The notes below the pieces were generated by a model. That model did no database searches and was not told the DNA's origin. It saw nothing but the letters and a program-made list of their open reading frames with translations. 64,000 nt of DNA from CAYWYR01 sp964462685. GTDB taxonomy: Bacteria; Bacteroidota; Ignavibacteria; Kapaibacteriales; UBA2268. Each line of letters starts with the position of its first letter. Position 1 is the stretch's first letter. The stretch lies in NCBI GenBank assembly GCA_964462685.1, contig CAYWYR010000017.1, forward strand, positions 1 to 64,000. The letters run 5' to 3'. This document shows positions 44,430 through 53,651 of the stretch, piece by piece. The translations under genes were made by a program, and so were the position numbers.

Positions 44430-45256
44430 TAAGATTCATTTTCATTAGGGAAATTGCCTTTTCGAACATCTTCAGAGTAATCAGTTACTGCTTTGAACAT
44501 CACATCGTGAAGATCGGCATACCTTCTAACAAAACGTGGTGAAAAATCCTTTGTTATCCCTAACATATCAGTATAAACTAGTATCTGCCCATCACAGTTA
44601 CTGCCGGCACCGATACCGATAGTAGGAACTTCTAAACTTTCAGTGATCTTACCGCCTAGCTCGGCTGGTATTTTCTCTAAAGTAATTGCAAACGCCCCGG
44701 CTTCCTGCAATTTGTGTGAATCTTCGAATATCCGTTCGGCTTCGTCTTTGTTTTTGCCACGAGCTCTATAACTGCCAAACTGGTTTATGGATTGCGGGGT
44801 TAGGCCTAAGTGTCCCATTACCGGAATCCCTGACTCAGTCATTCGCTTTACTGCGTCAAGAACCACATCTCCTGCACCCTCAAGCTTTACAGCATGGCAT
44901 CCAGTTTCTTTCATAAGCCTGCCAGCATTACGGAACGCCTCGTTTGAAGTCACCTGATAGGTCATAAACGGCATATCACCCACCACTAAAGCCCTCTGAG
45001 CGGCTTTTACCACATATTTGGTATGATATATAGTATCTTCCAAAGAAACCGAGATAGTCGTTTCATTCCCCTGAACAATATTGCCAAGCGAATCCCCTAC
45101 GAGTATAAGATCAATACCAGCTTCATCGATAATCTTAGCTGTAGTAAAATCATAAGCAGTCAGGCATGATATATTGATGCCGGCTTTCTTCATTTCCTGT
45201 AGCCGCAGAGTTGTAACTGCTCTGTCCTTGAAATTGCTCTGCTTTGAATAGCTCAT
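44426..45256 (-). CDS. panB: 3-methyl-2-oxobutanoate hydroxymethyltransferase
   Basis: PanB transfers a hydroxymethyl group from methylene-tetrahydrofolate to 2-oxoisovalerate, the first step of pantothenate (CoA) synthesis, in the cytosol. The 276-residue sequence has the Mg-binding and catalytic motifs ILVGDSLGN, VVGDMPFMTYQ, HAVKLEGA, VMGHLGLTPQS and ITLEKIPAELGG, with TIGIGAGSNCDGQILV near the C-terminus. AAAGGAAA precedes the ATG. It is divergent from mazG, sharing a 79-bp promoter region, and is followed by the cytochrome-like lipoprotein with a 4-nt overlap. Confidence 0.95.
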   Translation of the reverse strand: MSYSKQSNFKDRAVTTLRLQEMKKAGINISCLTAYDFTTAKIIDEAGIDLILVGDSLGNIVQGNETTISVSLEDTIYHTKYVVKAAQRALVVGDMPFMTYQVTSNEAFRNAGRLMKETGCHAVKLEGAGDVVLDAVKRMTESGIPVMGHLGLTPQSINQFGSYRARGKNKDEAERIFEDSHKLQEAGAFAITLEKIPAELGGKITESLEVPTIGIGAGSNCDGQILVYTDMLGITKDFSPRFVRRYADLHDVMFKAVTDYSEDVRKGNFPNENESY

Positions 45257-45335
45257 CTATTTCCTTTTGTTGCAATACCTTTGTTAACTTGCCTATATAT
45301 AGAAAGCAAGTTACTAATCAATCGTCAAACCAGCT

Positions 45336-46142
45336 ATGGCTAACACTCCAGTTCCTAAACCTACTAACCCAAATGACCCTTCCGATAACTTTACGGCTTT
45401 TCTAGAACTTGTTAGGATTCTCAGGAAAGAATGCCCGTGGGATATCAAACAGACTAACGAGTCTATCGGTCCGCTATTGATAGAAGAGACTTACGAAGTG
45501 CAGGATGCTATCAGGGATAACAACTGGCCAGAGCTCTCTAAAGAACTCGGGGATGTTCTGCTTCATGTTGTTATGCACTCGGTAATAGCTGAAGAGAACG
45601 AATCTAAATTCGATATAAATGATGTGATTAACCGCATACATACAAAGCTTGTATCTCGGCATCCACATGTATTCGGGGAAAAAGAGGTAAGCGGTGATAA
45701 GGAGGTACTCGATAACTGGGAAAAACTTAAAAGAAAAGAAGGAAAGAAAAAGGCTTTATCCGGGATACCAACCGCTCTTCCCGCACTTCTGAAAGCCGAA
45801 AGGGTACAGACAAAAGCAGCACGCGTTGGCTTTGATTGGCCTGATACCAATGGGGCGTGGGAGAAAGTTGATGAAGAGCTGAAGGAACTAAAAGAAGCGA
45901 TAGATAGCGGGATAGACAAAAATATAGAAGATGAGATAGGCGATGTACTTTTCAGTATTGTGAATGTTACCAGAAAAAGCGGTAAAATAGCAGAAGAGGC
46001 ACTTGCCAGGACGACCGATAAATTCATCAGAAGGTTTGAGTATATTGAGGCAAGTGCTGAAGAGGTAGGGAAGAAAATCGATGAACTTGATCTGCAGGAA
46101 ATGGATAACCTTTGGAATTTGGCAAAAGATAAAGGCTTGTAA
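45336..46142 (+). CDS. mazG: Nucleoside triphosphate pyrophosphohydrolase MazG
   Basis: MazG hydrolyses (d)NTPs to monophosphates and pyrophosphate and lowers ppGpp or damaged-nucleotide pools. The 268-residue protein has two tandem all-alpha MazG domains. The first contains CPWDIKQTNESIGPLLIEE and the metal-binding E-E-x-x-E...E-x-x-D (E50/E51, E54, E70, D73), then SRHPHVFGEKEV. The second contains VDEELKELKEAID...IEDEIGDVLFSIVNVTRK. A TACCTTTG box (45276-45283), a perfect -7 element, lies upstream although no TTTG is found at ideal spacing. Confidence 0.94.
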   Translation: MANTPVPKPTNPNDPSDNFTAFLELVRILRKECPWDIKQTNESIGPLLIEETYEVQDAIRDNNWPELSKELGDVLLHVVMHSVIAEENESKFDINDVINRIHTKLVSRHPHVFGEKEVSGDKEVLDNWEKLKRKEGKKKALSGIPTALPALLKAERVQTKAARVGFDWPDTNGAWEKVDEELKELKEAIDSGIDKNIEDEIGDVLFSIVNVTRKSGKIAEEALARTTDKFIRRFEYIEASAEEVGKKIDELDLQEMDNLWNLAKDKGL

Positions 46143-46199
46143 AATTCAAATTACATCATATTAATATAAAAGCATTCACTAAATAATTTTCGGGAATAC

Positions 46200-47024
46200 A
46201 TGAAAAAAACAATACTAATTGCAATAATGCTATGTTCCTCTCTGTCCTTGTACCCCAACCCGAAAATCGAGAGCGTAAAGCTTATTTCTCCTGATGTAAC
46301 CGTCATGAGGGGTGATACCGTAGGTGTGCTGATTCAGTTTAAGTTTAACAGAGGTGCCCACAGTTATTGGATAAATAACGGTGAAACAGGCATCCCACCA
46401 AATATTGAGTTTGATATAGAAGGCGGGGCTAAACTAATAAATATGAAATACCAGATCCCGCATATTATATCAGGGGACGGTATTACTGATTATGGATATG
46501 AGGAGAGTATGAATGTCTATGCCAAGTTCCATCTTCCGGAAAATTCTTCTTCCAGTAGTGTCAAGATTAATATGAAAGCTGATCTGCTTGTATGCGATAC
46601 CAAATGCATCCCGGATTCAGCCAAAGGCAGCATATCATTTAAAGTATCTGATATGATTGGTTTTGATGGTGTGAACTGGAAGAAAATCGAAACTATTGAA
46701 TCAGCCTTAGCTGATATGCCTATCAGATATGAAAGGAAAAGCGAGTTTACACCGACTGAATCAGGCGGATCTATTAAAGTTGATTTACCGCAGTATCTAC
46801 CTGGGGAATACTATTTTTTCCCTGCGGAAGGTGGAGTGTTTGTTGCCAGCGAAAAGCAAAAACAAAGTCTTATCCAAAACAAACTCGAATTGCAACTCGA
46901 AAAAAGCATGTATTTTTATGAATATCCAGATACTGTAAAAGGGATAATATATTCTAAAGAACCTTTTACTGTAAACGGAATCAGGACAAATGGCTTATGG
47001 GTAGAAATGCCTGTATCTAAATAA
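46200..47024 (+). CDS. Exported DsbD N-terminal-like (thiol:disulfide) domain protein
   Basis: The 274-residue protein has a signal peptide (MKKTILIAIMLCSSLSLYPN). The mature part resembles the DsbD alpha (N-terminal) domain: GDTVGVLIQFKFNRGAHSYW, then MKADLLVCDTKCIPDSAKGS with the paired Cys typical of the domain. The membrane and C-terminal thioredoxin domains of DsbD are absent. It may carry electrons or act as a chaperone-like thiol protein in the periplasm; a redox role is inference from the Cys pair. It lies upstream of a run of exported genes that includes a 16-Cys secreted protein at 50378. Confidence 0.72.
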   Translation: MKKTILIAIMLCSSLSLYPNPKIESVKLISPDVTVMRGDTVGVLIQFKFNRGAHSYWINNGETGIPPNIEFDIEGGAKLINMKYQIPHIISGDGITDYGYEESMNVYAKFHLPENSSSSSVKINMKADLLVCDTKCIPDSAKGSISFKVSDMIGFDGVNWKKIETIESALADMPIRYERKSEFTPTESGGSIKVDLPQYLPGEYYFFPAEGGVFVASEKQKQSLIQNKLELQLEKSMYFYEYPDTVKGIIYSKEPFTVNGIRTNGLWVEMPVSK

Positions 47025-47035
47025 ACTAAATAAAA

Positions 47036-47668
47036 ATGAATATTAAATCTTTAGTATATATTGCCCTAATATCCGCAATAAGTCTTTCGTGCAATAAAGA
47101 ACCAAAAGAAAGATTGCTTTATAATGTTTTTACAGTATCAAAAAGTGAAAACGCCATAGCTACCAACCCTACTTATGATGATATAGAAACAACTACTATT
47201 ATAATAGATTACGAAAAAAAGGTTTCGTATTCAGGTACTTATACTAAAGGCGAGTATCCGTATGTTGGGTATCATTATAATGATTATGATAGATCAAAAG
47301 TTGAAATATTAATACCTATGATCGATAAATGGTCAGCGGAATTATATTATCCTCCTATAGTATTCTATCCGGATAAGCTAAATACAGGGGAGACCTATAA
47401 ACATGATTATAGTTTCTTTCAACCAATTGATTCCCAAGATAGTATCTCTAAAATAGGAGCTAACCCTATATACACAACTGCTAATTACAAAGTAATTGAT
47501 TTAAAACAGATAGAGGAATATGATATATACACTATTGAGGCTGAATGCAATGAATCAGCATGCAAAACTATATTCTCTATATCATACCCAGAATTAATCA
47601 ATGATATATTACTGATTAAAGGTAAAGATACTATCAAACTGGAAAATATCCACTATATAAGCGAATAA
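47036..47668 (+). CDS. Hypothetical lipoprotein (210 aa)
   Basis: A lipoprotein signal (YIALISAISLSC) is followed by a Lys/Glu-containing start (NKEPKERLL). The mature part is Tyr- and Ile-rich and strongly strand-like (TTIIIDYEKKVSYSG, GYHYNDYDRSKVEILI), with two further Cys (ECNESACKTIF). No family recognised. It starts 11 nt after the DsbD-N-like gene and may be cotranscribed. The coding sequence is visibly AT-richer than the paa and PBP genes. Confidence 0.65.
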   Translation: MNIKSLVYIALISAISLSCNKEPKERLLYNVFTVSKSENAIATNPTYDDIETTTIIIDYEKKVSYSGTYTKGEYPYVGYHYNDYDRSKVEILIPMIDKWSAELYYPPIVFYPDKLNTGETYKHDYSFFQPIDSQDSISKIGANPIYTTANYKVIDLKQIEEYDIYTIEAECNESACKTIFSISYPELINDILLIKGKDTIKLENIHYISE

Positions 47669-47711
47669 ATAGTCTTATTATCCATGTAAATAATCTTAAT
47701 AAAAAGGAAAA

Positions 47712-47924
47712 ATGATGATTAGAGAAGGAAGTAAGGTTAAATGGAACTGGGGCGGTGGAACGGTAGAAGGCAAAGTAGAGGAGACTTATACTGAAAAAAC
47801 ATCCAAAACAATAAAAGGCAATGAAGTTACCAGAAACGGAGAAGACGGCAACAAAGCCCTCTACATCAAGTCCGATGACGGTGACTATGTACTCAAATCT
47901 GAGTCCGAAGTTGAAAAGGCATAA
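47712..47924 (+). CDS. DUF2945 / hypervirulence-associated TUDOR-domain small protein
   Basis: The 70-residue protein has the family pattern GSKVKWNWGGGTVEGKVEE, then TIKGNEVTRNGEDGNKALYI and a Ser/Glu/Lys C-terminus. Family members fold as a small SH3/Tudor-like barrel; their biochemical role is unknown despite the name. AAGGAAAA precedes ATGATG, so the start may be 47712 or 47715. Confidence 0.85.
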   Translation: MMIREGSKVKWNWGGGTVEGKVEETYTEKTSKTIKGNEVTRNGEDGNKALYIKSDDGDYVLKSESEVEKA

Positions 47925-48003
47925 CTACCCATTAGCTATATTTCTATTGGCATAACAATTGCCTACCATCTAGTAATTGAATTATAATAACAGTTGGTAG
48001 CTT

Positions 48004-49164
48004 ATGTCAGGTTCTAAGATATTTGTCTTTTCCGCATACCTATTGGGTTTGTTCGCATATCACGGTATCAGGGCGGCAGAACCCATAGTAGAAGTACCGC
48101 CCCTGCCTACAGGGGAGCTTCTGGAAATATACGAGGACAGCGAAGAACTTTTCGCTATCAAGCTACTGGAGTATTATCGCTTTTCAGCTATACTGGAAAC
48201 CCAGCTGGATATGATGGGGGTTACTCCGAGCTTGACAGCGCCTATCCCCACACTAGAACAGCTTTCCGATGCTGATGGTGAAGTGCTCCAACAATACGCA
48301 GCACTAGCAAAAGCTCTTGAAGATCAAGTATATTCTACGCCTTCAAGTGTAAACCACCAGGAACTTACCACGCTTAGGCAGGCTTACAAAGATCAGCTTA
48401 AGACAGTTGATTCATTACAGGCACAGGTGTTTCGCTTAGGTGTAAATCAGCAGTCTATCTCTTATTACAGAGAATCAATGATGCAGCTTATCAGCGATAA
48501 TGATTCAATAATCATGAGGTCGGACTCGCTTAGGATGCAGGACTATGAGCGCTTTAAAGAAAGAGAAGCATCTATTCGTAATACCTATGAAGCGGCATCA
48601 TTAGACACAGAACCTGTTATCGCAATAGCTGCCAAAGCTATAACTCCTATCTTCAATAATGACGACCTTAGAACTGAATTATCCCCCGGTGCGGAACTGA
48701 TATTCCATACATATCCGATATTCGGGTTTGGTAAAAACATCCAGATCAACGTAGGATATATGAACCCGTTAGTAGTTGTGGATGATGAAGACGATCTTAA
48801 TTCGATAACCGCCGAATACGAGAACCACGTTTACAGTTTCGGCATAATGGGCGGGCTTCCCGGCATAGTTTCATCCGATGATATAGATTTCAATTTGCGG
48901 TTCGGCGCGGCGGCTTATTGGGGGCACGGAAACGCTCCCAACACCGCCCTCCCTGATAATAAATGGCAAGGCCAAATGCTAGATCTGCAAATAGGCGTAG
49001 CACCGAAAAACAAACTGTTGCCGGCCGAGCTGATCTTAGGCTATAGCCTTATGTTCTCAAATCGAGATCTGAATTTTGCATCACCGACCACTTCGGTTGA
49101 GCTAGGGAACACAAATATCCATATATTAGAGATCGGTCTGAGAATTAATCTATGGTCTTTATAA
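48004..49164 (+). CDS. Exported protein with helical N-half and barrel-like C-half, family unknown
   Basis: The 386-residue protein begins with a signal peptide (SGSKIFVFSAYLLGLFAYHG). Residues ~30-200 are helical, Gln/Leu-rich and coiled-coil-like (LRQAYKDQLKTVDSLQAQVF). Residues ~215-386 alternate in a beta-barrel manner (FGKNIQINVGYMNPLVVV; FNLRFGAAAYWGHG; LPAELILGYSLMFSN) and end in an aromatic-rich strand LEIGLRINLWSL. An outer-membrane protein is plausible. The LRR gene starts 2 nt after its stop, so they form an operon. Confidence 0.72.
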   Translation: MSGSKIFVFSAYLLGLFAYHGIRAAEPIVEVPPLPTGELLEIYEDSEELFAIKLLEYYRFSAILETQLDMMGVTPSLTAPIPTLEQLSDADGEVLQQYAALAKALEDQVYSTPSSVNHQELTTLRQAYKDQLKTVDSLQAQVFRLGVNQQSISYYRESMMQLISDNDSIIMRSDSLRMQDYERFKEREASIRNTYEAASLDTEPVIAIAAKAITPIFNNDDLRTELSPGAELIFHTYPIFGFGKNIQINVGYMNPLVVVDDEDDLNSITAEYENHVYSFGIMGGLPGIVSSDDIDFNLRFGAAAYWGHGNAPNTALPDNKWQGQMLDLQIGVAPKNKLLPAELILGYSLMFSNRDLNFASPTTSVELGNTNIHILEIGLRINLWSL

Positions 49165-49166
49165 AT

Positions 49167-50171
49167 ATGAACACCTTATTCAATAAAATACTTCCTGTTA
49201 TAATTCTGGTTTTGATTTCAATTCAGGTGTTACCTGCGCAATCATCAAAAAAAGAACTCGGAACTCGTTACCTTAAGCTTGCCAATACTTACCGCGAAGC
49301 GGGGGACTGGAAGAACGCTGAAAAGTATATCCAAAAAGGGCTGGAACTTGCTGGCCAAGATGAATACTGGAAAGCCGTTGCCTTTGAATATATGGGATAT
49401 GTAGAGCGAGACAGAGCCTTTGAAAAGACACCAGTTGATAGAAATGGCTTGAGCGCCGCACGCAACTACATGGCCGATGCTTACGATATCTACGACAGAA
49501 TTATAGTTATGGAGGAAGGTTCACCAACCGCATTGCGCCAGCTTGAATTAGAGAAGCAAAAAATAGACAATTACCTCGGCGGGAACTCAAGTGTCTATAA
49601 TGCTTCCGATTATTCCGCAAATAGCAATACCCTTAATTATGACGGGCAAAAGCTAAAGGACTTCCCCGATGATGTGCCGCCTTCGGCGGTGAATTTATCA
49701 TTGCAGAATAATAAGCTTAAAGCTTTTCCATCGGAGCTTGCTCGGCTCGGTAGTTTGAGATATCTAAATCTATCGGTTAACAAAATCAAACAAGTCTCCA
49801 GCAGTATCGGAATGATAGGAGGCCTTGAATGGCTTGATCTATCAGATAACCGCATAAATGACCTACCAAATGAGATAGCGATGCTGTCCGATCTTGAAAT
49901 ACTTGATCTATCTGATAATAAGCTAAAAGATCTGCCGAGTGCAATGTGCCGAATGCAAGGCCTTAAAGTTCTTGATATAAGTGGAAATAAATTAGAGTTC
50001 GAGAGAATCAAAAATCTTATCCAGTGCCTACCCAATACCAATATCATCCATGATAAATACGAACGGGAAGACGAAGGCTCAAGCAATAATCTTATCTTCG
50101 GCCAGCCATCACCCGATCTTCCTCTAAATACCGATCCCGTAGAATCCATACCCAGCGAAAGAAGACCGTGA
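49167..50171 (+). CDS. Secreted leucine-rich-repeat protein
   Basis: I chose ATG 49167 (signal peptide MNTLFNKILPVIILVLISIQ); the open frame begins at 49152, overlapping the previous gene. A TPR-like helical segment follows (LANTYREAGDWKNAEKYIQK). At about 165-290 lie five leucine-rich repeats of the plant/bacterial LPxx type (LRYLNLSVNKI, LEWLDLSDNRINDLPNEIAM, LEILDLSDNKLKDLPSAMCR, LKVLDISGNKL). Such repeats bind proteins; the partner is unknown. No T9SS domain is visible at the C-terminus. A weak terminator follows at 50262. Confidence 0.82.
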   Translation: MNTLFNKILPVIILVLISIQVLPAQSSKKELGTRYLKLANTYREAGDWKNAEKYIQKGLELAGQDEYWKAVAFEYMGYVERDRAFEKTPVDRNGLSAARNYMADAYDIYDRIIVMEEGSPTALRQLELEKQKIDNYLGGNSSVYNASDYSANSNTLNYDGQKLKDFPDDVPPSAVNLSLQNNKLKAFPSELARLGSLRYLNLSVNKIKQVSSSIGMIGGLEWLDLSDNRINDLPNEIAMLSDLEILDLSDNKLKDLPSAMCRMQGLKVLDISGNKLEFERIKNLIQCLPNTNIIHDKYEREDEGSSNNLIFGQPSPDLPLNTDPVESIPSERRP

Positions 50172-50261
50172 AAATAATATTTTTATCAAAACTGTGACAA
50201 AAGTAAAATAATATTGTTTATTAAATGTAAATAAGTTAAGAGGTAATAGTTAATGATTGGC

Positions 50262-50285
50262 AAAAAGGCCTAAAGGGCTGTTTTT
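50262..50285 (+). terminator. Weak terminator-like hairpin
   Basis: AAAAAGGCC (50262-50270) pairs with GGCT(G)TTTTT (50276-50285) with one bulge and a 5-nt loop. It lies 90 nt after the LRR gene and 27 nt before the leader ORF, so it could terminate the LRR transcript or act as an attenuator for the next one. Confidence 0.4.
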
Positions 50286-50311
50286 ATTATAAACTAATAG
50301 GAGATAAAGCT

Positions 50312-50368
50312 ATGACTATACTTACCCTCCCCCGCCCCCCACTCTCTCTCTTAGTGCTTCTAAACTGA
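50312..50368 (+). CDS. Possible 18-codon leader peptide
   Basis: AGGAG (50299-50303), 8 nt before the ATG, is one of the best ribosome-binding sites in the window. It opens the ORF MTILTLPRPPLSLLVLLN, whose stop is 9 nt before the ATG of the cysteine-rich protein gene, which itself has no Shine-Dalgarno. The reading frames are the same. The segment contains a C6 run and a CT repeat. It may act in translational coupling of the next gene; coding use of the peptide is unproven. Confidence 0.35.
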   Translation: MTILTLPRPPLSLLVLLN

Positions 50369-50377
50369 CTTGCAAAT

Positions 50378-51325
50378 ATGGCAAAGTTTAGAAAATTATA
50401 TTTGCATCCTATTCTAGCGGTTCTGATTTGTTGTTGTTTTCCATTAAAATCAACAGCACAGATTGGTGTAATTACTACTGGTCCTGATCTAACACCAATT
50501 GAAGAAGCCGATTTCATAGGTAGAGTAGCAGACTTGGTTAACTTATCAGAAGTTGATTCTACTCAAATAGCGCCACCCTGTTATGATCGAGATAGTTGTA
50601 TTGATCCTTTAACAGGTAATTCAAATTGGACAACATGGAATTTAGATACTGCAATTGTAATACATCCACTTTTCCCAGATTGCCCGATTTTACTCGATTA
50701 TAGATTTAGGAGATGTATTGGTTCTGACAATAAATATCAGCATTATATTGATAGGTTTGTTATACCTGATTCTGCAGATGCTAGATGTAATGCATTATTG
50801 AGTTTTCTTGAAGCTGGCAATAATGATCAAGCTGCATCAGCTGTTGGGGTAGAATTATTACACGATATATATGCAATAATAGCGAGAGATAGATTTATTG
50901 ATTTTAATCAGCAAAGTATGGAAGATACAACATATCCAGATACGCTATATTGTGATAGTCCATATCTAACTTATAGGGGAGCATACTACACTGGAACATG
51001 TATGGGTGCATGTAGGGCTTATATTCAAAATCCTAATTATTCTAATAGTGGTGTATTAACTACTTTTCACGCTTGTTTTGAAGAATCTTGTTGTAGAGTC
51101 GAAAATAGGTTTTGTGTAGATAGACAAAGTGGTACTCTAGTACATAATAGCAATACAGATGGCAGTGACAGCCCAGTGCATTGCCACGATTATCCATTTG
51201 AAAACATAAATGATTGTTACTCTGCAATCGGAGAGACATTCATTTATGACATGCGGATGCTTCCTTGTAGGCCAAGCTGTATTATTAACCAAGCAAACTG
51301 GGGCGGCACCCAGATAATAGAATGA
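50378..51325 (+). CDS. Cysteine-rich secreted protein, family unknown
   Basis: The 315-residue protein has a signal peptide (YLHPILAVLICCCFPLKSTA, cleaved near AQ). The mature part has 16 Cys, enough for eight disulfides, in motifs such as PPCYDRDSC, TGTCMGACRAY, FEESCCRVENRFC and LPCRPSC. Such density is unusual for this genome's other exported proteins. No family is recognised, and no T9SS domain or lipobox is seen. Its sequence is AT-rich and uses many TTA/AAT/GAT codons compared with neighbours. The following T9SS gene starts 7 nt after its stop, so they are probably coexpressed. Confidence 0.7.
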   Translation: MAKFRKLYLHPILAVLICCCFPLKSTAQIGVITTGPDLTPIEEADFIGRVADLVNLSEVDSTQIAPPCYDRDSCIDPLTGNSNWTTWNLDTAIVIHPLFPDCPILLDYRFRRCIGSDNKYQHYIDRFVIPDSADARCNALLSFLEAGNNDQAASAVGVELLHDIYAIIARDRFIDFNQQSMEDTTYPDTLYCDSPYLTYRGAYYTGTCMGACRAYIQNPNYSNSGVLTTFHACFEESCCRVENRFCVDRQSGTLVHNSNTDGSDSPVHCHDYPFENINDCYSAIGETFIYDMRMLPCRPSCIINQANWGGTQIIE

Positions 51326-51332
51326 GGTAAAT

Positions 51333-52826
51333 ATGAAGTATTTAATAATGATTTCTTTTTTAATGTTTGGTGTAGTATTGCAAAGCGCAAGCGAACCAAA
51401 ATATCATGAGATCTTCGAAACCGGCGGGCATGATAATACTAAACACAGAATGTTCACGGATGGTCAATATGTATATCTCTATTATACACATTTTGATGAT
51501 ATTCCAAACCTTATGGACAATTTTTGGGATGAAAGGGCGAACTTTCATGCCATTAAATTTAACGGTGGGCATGCCGCTACCTACAAAACAAAGTTCAATA
51601 ACGACCTCTTCCGCCCTTCCGATATGCGTTATAATAACAAGACAGATCGGTTTGAAATTCTCGGACAGTATGCACCGGACGAAAGAACCAATGAGCATTT
51701 ATTCTCACAGTCAACCATTGCTTATATAGAATTAAGCAAATCAGGTTCGGTTTTGAACGAAGATTATCCTGAATACCGTAAGGATATCAAGACAAGATTG
51801 TCAACTTTTAGCCCACGGTTTCACGGCGATAGTATTATCTCTATTTTTACTCCCGATATGCACCCTTACTATAACAATGTGGTTATGGAGGTGTACGATA
51901 AGGATAGAAACCTACTGAATCGTGTCGATATTGATTCCGCATACAAATCAGATAATAGGGTTATCCGTTATGATGTAAGGAATGTCATTCAAGTCCCATC
52001 TGGTAATTATTACGCTTTTGGTGAAATAAGAGCCTTCGAACTTGACCCTGATGAAGATGGTCCGACAGAGATTACCGACAGGTTTATCTATAAATTCGAC
52101 AGAGACCTAAATCTGGTTTACAGATACGATGATTTCAACGAATCCGAGTCCTACACGCCATGGTCTAATATAATCGAACAAGGGGATAAAGTTCTTTTAT
52201 TTGATAATTGGGATGTAACTGTACTCAATGAAAATGGCGAGTATGAGGATCATATAAACTACCGCAGTAATATGCCCAAGAATACAGCTGTGGTATCGCA
52301 GGTTATAAAAACAGCCGATGAAGGGTATTTAATTGCAGGCGCGTATCATGAGAGCGAACCCGAGAGATCAGTAGCGACTTTAATGAAGTTTGACAGCGAT
52401 TTTAATATGTCATGGATGACAAACTGGGATAACGGTATATTTGATAGAGGCTGTATGGGTTTGGTCGAGAGCAGACCGGGCGAATATTTTGTCGGTATAA
52501 AAGGTCCTTACTTCATAACTGTGTATATGATGAATGATGCATTTATTACTGACGTTGAAGACTCACAACCGGAATCAGGTATAAGTGTTTTCCCTAACCC
52601 CGCACAAAGGAATCAGAATAAGATATCTGTCAAACGTCATAAGATCAATAAAGATCAGATGGTTCAGATATATGACTCGAACGGTAAACTATTCCCTGCT
52701 ATATATCAGTTCCACGATGAAAGGATAGATATACTTCCGCAAGTAGATATGACTCCCGGTATATACCTTATTAGTATTATCGGTTCCGATGGTCTCGTTA
52801 GCAGCGAAAAACTTATAGTCCAGTAG
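51333..52826 (+). CDS. T9SS-secreted protein, propeller-like, function unknown
   Basis: The 497-residue protein has a signal peptide (MKYLIMISFLMFGVVLQSAS), a long beta-rich middle with blade-like segments (YLYYTHFDDIPNLMDNFWD; IYKFDRDLNLVYRYDDFNES; GYLIAGAYHESEPERSVATL), and a type A T9SS C-terminal domain (GISVFPNPAQRNQNKISV, VQIYDSNGKLF, PGIYLISIIGSDG). It is expected at the surface or in the medium. It follows the Cys-rich gene by 7 nt and ends at a terminator. Confidence 0.82.
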   Translation: MKYLIMISFLMFGVVLQSASEPKYHEIFETGGHDNTKHRMFTDGQYVYLYYTHFDDIPNLMDNFWDERANFHAIKFNGGHAATYKTKFNNDLFRPSDMRYNNKTDRFEILGQYAPDERTNEHLFSQSTIAYIELSKSGSVLNEDYPEYRKDIKTRLSTFSPRFHGDSIISIFTPDMHPYYNNVVMEVYDKDRNLLNRVDIDSAYKSDNRVIRYDVRNVIQVPSGNYYAFGEIRAFELDPDEDGPTEITDRFIYKFDRDLNLVYRYDDFNESESYTPWSNIIEQGDKVLLFDNWDVTVLNENGEYEDHINYRSNMPKNTAVVSQVIKTADEGYLIAGAYHESEPERSVATLMKFDSDFNMSWMTNWDNGIFDRGCMGLVESRPGEYFVGIKGPYFITVYMMNDAFITDVEDSQPESGISVFPNPAQRNQNKISVKRHKINKDQMVQIYDSNGKLFPAIYQFHDERIDILPQVDMTPGIYLISIIGSDGLVSSEKLIVQ

Positions 52827-52853
52827 GAAATATTTCCCTTTAATCCATCTATC

Positions 52854-52887
52854 AAGGGGGCGGTTTTACCGTCCCTTTTGTTTTTTA
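52854..52887 (+). terminator. Rho-independent terminator
   Basis: AAGGGGGCGGT (52854-52864) pairs with ACCGTCCCTT (52868-52877) with one bulged G. A T-rich tract (TTGTTTTTT) follows. It lies 28 nt after the T9SS gene stop. Confidence 0.8.
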
Positions 52888-52934
52888 TAGAAAATAAATA
52901 TAATTTAGATATCAATTAAGATCAATTCTATATT

Positions 52935-53492
52935 ATGAAAACAAATATGAAAAAGTACCTCTACACTATCGCAGTAACATTCCTGTCTTTTTGCTTTATC
53001 TCATGCAGCGGCGATGATTCAGAAAATACTGAACCTTTAGAAGAAACAACTCTTGAAGAGCTAGCTGCGGAGAACGAAGCCGAAATGGCTGAAGAAAGTT
53101 CTGTAAGTTTCAGCTACACCGGTGATTACGAAGGAACTGTAAATACTTCAGATATTACAGCCCAAAATTTAGATGGCGGCGATATTGATTTAGCTATCGA
53201 TTTAGCCGAAAGCGGAATGATGTATGTCAACCTTCAGGAAAGCGATTTCCAAGTAGGCGAGATGATGGATATCTATCAGGAAGACAGAAACACGTTGACA
53301 CTTGAATTAGGCGATTACAAACTGCTGCTCCAGCCAGGCTCCCAGTTAACTGTAGCTGATAGATCAGATAACGGTATCCATATCAAGTCAGGTGAAATGA
53401 CTTTCAAAGGATATCAGATATCTGATGATATGCAGGAAAGACCATCTAAAATGATAACACTTAAAGATCTTGATCTGCAGTATTACAGATAA
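52935..53492 (+). CDS. Hypothetical lipoprotein (185 aa)
   Basis: A lipoprotein signal ends FLSFCFISC and is followed by SGDDSENTEPLEE, an acidic stretch like the Bacteroidota lipoprotein export signal, so a surface-exposed lipoprotein is possible. The mature domain is beta-rich (VSFSYTGDYEGTVNTSD, LTLELGDYKLLLQPGSQL). Starts at 52935 or at the second Met (52947) are both possible. No family recognised. It has its own unit between the terminator at 52854 and paaA. Confidence 0.68.
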   Translation: MKTNMKKYLYTIAVTFLSFCFISCSGDDSENTEPLEETTLEELAAENEAEMAEESSVSFSYTGDYEGTVNTSDITAQNLDGGDIDLAIDLAESGMMYVNLQESDFQVGEMMDIYQEDRNTLTLELGDYKLLLQPGSQLTVADRSDNGIHIKSGEMTFKGYQISDDMQERPSKMITLKDLDLQYYR

Positions 53493-53651
53493 AGATCACC
53501 CAAAATCCCGACTTAAGTAATATCTATTTCATATTGAATCTTTCATTGCTTATATTGGCCAATAGAGCCAAAGAAATACAACTTTAGGGTATGTTTTTCG
53601 TAATAATGGTACAGCCTATTTTGGCTTTGAACAGCAAGAAAGGAAGAATAT

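Noticed and set aside
50320..50350. C-run and CT repeat as an ON/OFF phase-variation switch
   Set aside because: The downstream gene has its own ATG after the leader stop, so slippage would change only the leader, and the tracts are short.
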